From Rubrobacter sp. (lineage in GTDB: Bacteria; Actinomycetota; Rubrobacteria; Rubrobacterales; Rubrobacteraceae): a DNA stretch of 22,819 nt. The notes beneath the pieces were generated by a model. That model was not told the origin of the DNA and made no database searches. It worked only from the letters and a program-made list of their open reading frames with translations. Positions 21,163 through 22,819 of the stretch are shown here, one piece after another (the stretch's first letter is position 1; each line of letters begins with the position of its first letter). The position numbers were made by a program, and so were the translations under genes. Where the stretch lies: contig JADDPR010000097.1 of NCBI GenBank assembly GCA_016781775.1, positions 1-22,819 of the forward strand, read 5' to 3'.

Positions 21163-22086
21163 GTGACGGAACCTGGCGGAATCTTGGCGCTCTTCGAGCG
21201 GTTCCTGCGGCGAAGGAGCCCTCCCCGGGTGGAGCGGCCCGAGCCAGCCGCCCCTCCGCCGGAGGGCGCCTTGCGCGTAATGACGTTCAACGTGCGGGGC
21301 TCGTACCACCGCGACGGGGAGAACGCTTGGAGGCGTCGCGCGGCGCTGAACGTACGCACGATATTGCACCAGGGGCCGGACCTGATCGCCTTTCAGGAGC
21401 TACAAGACGGCAACGCGCGTTTCTACGATCGGGAGCTGACCGGCTACGAGCACGTGCTCGGACACCGCTACGAGAACCGACCGCCCCACGCCTACAACGC
21501 CATCTGCTGGAATCCGGCTGGCCTGGAAATGCTGGACGCCGGGGGCTTCTGGCTCAGCGAGACGCCCGGGCGCTTCTCCGGCTCGTGGGAGACCCGCCAG
21601 ATCCGCTCGGCGAACTGGGTGCGGTTCTGCCCCGTCTCCGGAGGACCGGAGTTTGTGCACATAAACACGCACCTCGACCACGTCAGCGGGAGGGCACGCG
21701 TCAGGGGGAGCGCGCTTATCCTGGAGTGGCTCGACGGGCTCGAGGCAGGTGGTGCACCCGTGCTGTTGACGGGGGACTTCAACTGCGAGCCCTCCTCAAA
21801 GGCCCGTGACATCTTCGCCGACGCCGGCTTCGTGGACGCCCATATCTGCGCCGGTCACGAGCCCGCCAAGACCTTTCACGCCTTCAGGGGCGACGGCTTC
21901 CGGGGGCGCGATCCGTCGAAGGAACACCGCATAGATTGGGTCCTCTTGCGCGACGGCTCGCGGGGGGAGCGGTGGGCGGTGAAGGGCTACTCCATCGTGC
22001 GCGACGCCGAGCCGCCCCTGTATCCGAGCGACCACTACCCCGTGATCGCGGACCTCACCCTCCAAGCCCCGGGGCCCACAGCCTAG
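21163..22086 (+). CDS. Endonuclease/exonuclease/phosphatase family hydrolase
   Basis: This 307-residue protein has an EEP (DNase I/AP-endonuclease-like) fold: MTFNVRG (40-46) with Asn43, Glu79 in FQELQ, FWLSETPGRFSGSW (129-142), His170 in HINTHLDH, Asp205 and Asn207 in TGDFN, Asp258 in RIDWVL, and Asp290-His291 in SDHYPV. All metal and catalytic residues are present. The nearest relatives are secreted or cytosolic phosphodiesterases of unknown substrate; no signal peptide is seen. A basic, Pro-rich N terminus (11-36) precedes the domain. The GTG at 21163 has no good ribosome site; TTG at 21184 is an alternative. It lies 19 nt after guaA, so it may be in the same transcript. Confidence 0.85.
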   Translation: MTEPGGILALFERFLRRRSPPRVERPEPAAPPPEGALRVMTFNVRGSYHRDGENAWRRRAALNVRTILHQGPDLIAFQELQDGNARFYDRELTGYEHVLGHRYENRPPHAYNAICWNPAGLEMLDAGGFWLSETPGRFSGSWETRQIRSANWVRFCPVSGGPEFVHINTHLDHVSGRARVRGSALILEWLDGLEAGGAPVLLTGDFNCEPSSKARDIFADAGFVDAHICAGHEPAKTFHAFRGDGFRGRDPSKEHRIDWVLLRDGSRGERWAVKGYSIVRDAEPPLYPSDHYPVIADLTLQAPGPTA

Positions 22087-22814
22087 ACGAGCGGATGGAC
22101 GGTGGGCCTTGGGGCGAGGTTTCGGCTCAACGCGTCTTCGACGGCTTCGAGCATCGCCGGATCGAACTGGGTCCCGGCTCCCAGGTTGAGCCGCTCGATG
22201 GCCTCTGCGTGGCTTAAGGCGCTCTGGTAGGGTCGCTCGTTCGTCATCGCGTCGTAGGCGTCCACCACGCAGATCAGGCGTGCCTCGACTGGGATCTCGG
22301 TGCCCGCGAGGCCCGAGGGGTAGCCCCGTCCGTCGAACCTCTCGTGGTGGGCGAGGATCGCCGCCCTCACGGGTCCGAAGCCCGCGATGCTTTCGAGCAG
22401 GTCGGCTCCTACCGCGGGATGCCGGCGGACGGCCCTCCACTCCGGCGCGCTCAACCTGCCCGGTTTGTGTAGTATCGAGCGGGGGACGGCTAGCTTACCG
22501 ATGTCGTGCAGGACGGCAACCTGGCGAACTTTCGAGACATCTCTCACCCCCAACTCCAACGCCACCCTGGTGGCGAGCGCGCACGTGCGCTCGGCGTGCT
22601 CTCCGGTCCCCTTCTCATGTACGCGGAGGGCCAGGGCCAGGGCACGCAAGTAGGCGTCGGTGACGGCCGGTGACGTGGGCGAGACGGGCCTATGCGTGCC
22701 TTGCTCGTCGGCCTTTATCATGGTTTCTGTTCCAAGCACGATTGGTCCCTCCGCTCCGTTCTGGCGGCCCGCGACGGCGGTCGTCCCGAGGCTTCTGCTT
22801 CCGCTTGCGTCCAC
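22083..22814 (-). CDS. HD-GYP domain phosphodiesterase, possibly 5'-partial
   Basis: The HD-GYP domain fills residues ~50-235: HEKGTGEHAERTC, VLHDIGKLAVPRSILHKPG, RRHPAVGADLL, ILAHHERFDGRGYPSGLAG, EARLICVVDAYDAMTNERPY. The HD, HHE, DGRGYP and DAYDAMT residues are complete, so hydrolysis of cyclic di-GMP or a similar dinucleotide is plausible. No receiver, PAS or GAF domain is visible. The frame remains open to the right edge, so an N-terminal sensor may lie outside. The GTG at 22814 and the ATG at 22721 (residue 32) are both possible starts, neither with a clear ribosome site. Its stop shares CTAG with the EEP gene. Confidence 0.85.
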   Translation of the reverse strand: MDASGSRSLGTTAVAGRQNGAEGPIVLGTETMIKADEQGTHRPVSPTSPAVTDAYLRALALALRVHEKGTGEHAERTCALATRVALELGVRDVSKVRQVAVLHDIGKLAVPRSILHKPGRLSAPEWRAVRRHPAVGADLLESIAGFGPVRAAILAHHERFDGRGYPSGLAGTEIPVEARLICVVDAYDAMTNERPYQSALSHAEAIERLNLGAGTQFDPAMLEAVEDALSRNLAPRPTVHPLV

Positions 22815-22819
22815 CCCGA

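Noticed and set aside
19536..21359. 607-codon minus-strand open frame opposite guaA
   Set aside because: The opposite strand encodes complete GMP synthase; the antisense product is Arg/Asp/Gly-rich without a domain.

Overview
This is a contiguous stretch of high-G+C bacterial chromosome carrying mostly housekeeping genes. I infer a deep-branching actinobacterium, with Rubrobacter or a relative as the best guess (moderate confidence). The reasons are strong G/C bias at third codon positions, frequent TTG and GTG starts, several apparently leaderless genes with a TANNNT box 6-7 nt before the start codon, a GuaB3-type IMP dehydrogenase, a solo CIRCE-controlled groL, and RTX-type calcium-binding repeats on a secreted protein. 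No rRNA, tRNA, CRISPR array, insertion sequence or phage gene was found.

Layout. (a) 1-3260: the 3' end of an RTX-repeat protein with a strong terminator, a YafP-like GNAT acetyltransferase, a 0.7-kb gene-poor stretch with small doubtful hydrophobic ORFs, then a tandem pair of LysE/RhtB exporters. (b) 3261-3749: a decayed membrane-protein gene. (c) 3746-4612 (minus): a diacylglycerol/sphingosine-kinase family lipid kinase, divergent from a plus-strand run of acpS, bifunctional NAD(P)HX epimerase/dehydratase, a CBS-pair protein, alanine racemase, a small two-helix membrane protein and an HD hydrolase (4666-9410). (d) 9407-9964 (minus): a Uma2-family nuclease-fold protein. (e) 10052-12855: a promoter, then pspC, a family-4 uracil-DNA glycosylase homologue lacking the usual catalytic His, tsaE, tsaB and rimI. 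tsaD follows at 13087 under its own promoter, separated by a convergent small membrane gene that lies antisense to the 3' end of rimI. (f) 14186-15961: an M23 peptidase with a long charged tail, convergent with a small zinc-ribbon gene. That gene is divergent from groL, which has -35/-10 boxes, a perfect CIRCE operator and a terminator. (g) 18094-18299: two paralogous 28-29-residue membrane peptides. (h) 18449-21143: guaB3-guaA. (i) an exo/endonuclease/phosphatase-fold protein convergent with an HD-GYP gene that may run off the right edge.

Functional themes are t6A tRNA modification (tsaE, tsaB, tsaD), guanine nucleotide synthesis (guaB3-guaA), cell-wall and lipid precursor supply (alr, acpS, lipid kinase, M23), and protein folding or metabolite repair (groL, nnr). 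The features most worth a second look are the twin micro-membrane peptides after groL, the UDG missing its His-Pro motif, the four convergent ends that share a palindromic CTAG or TTAA double stop, the set of four leaderless starts, and the 249-nt antisense overlap of rimI.
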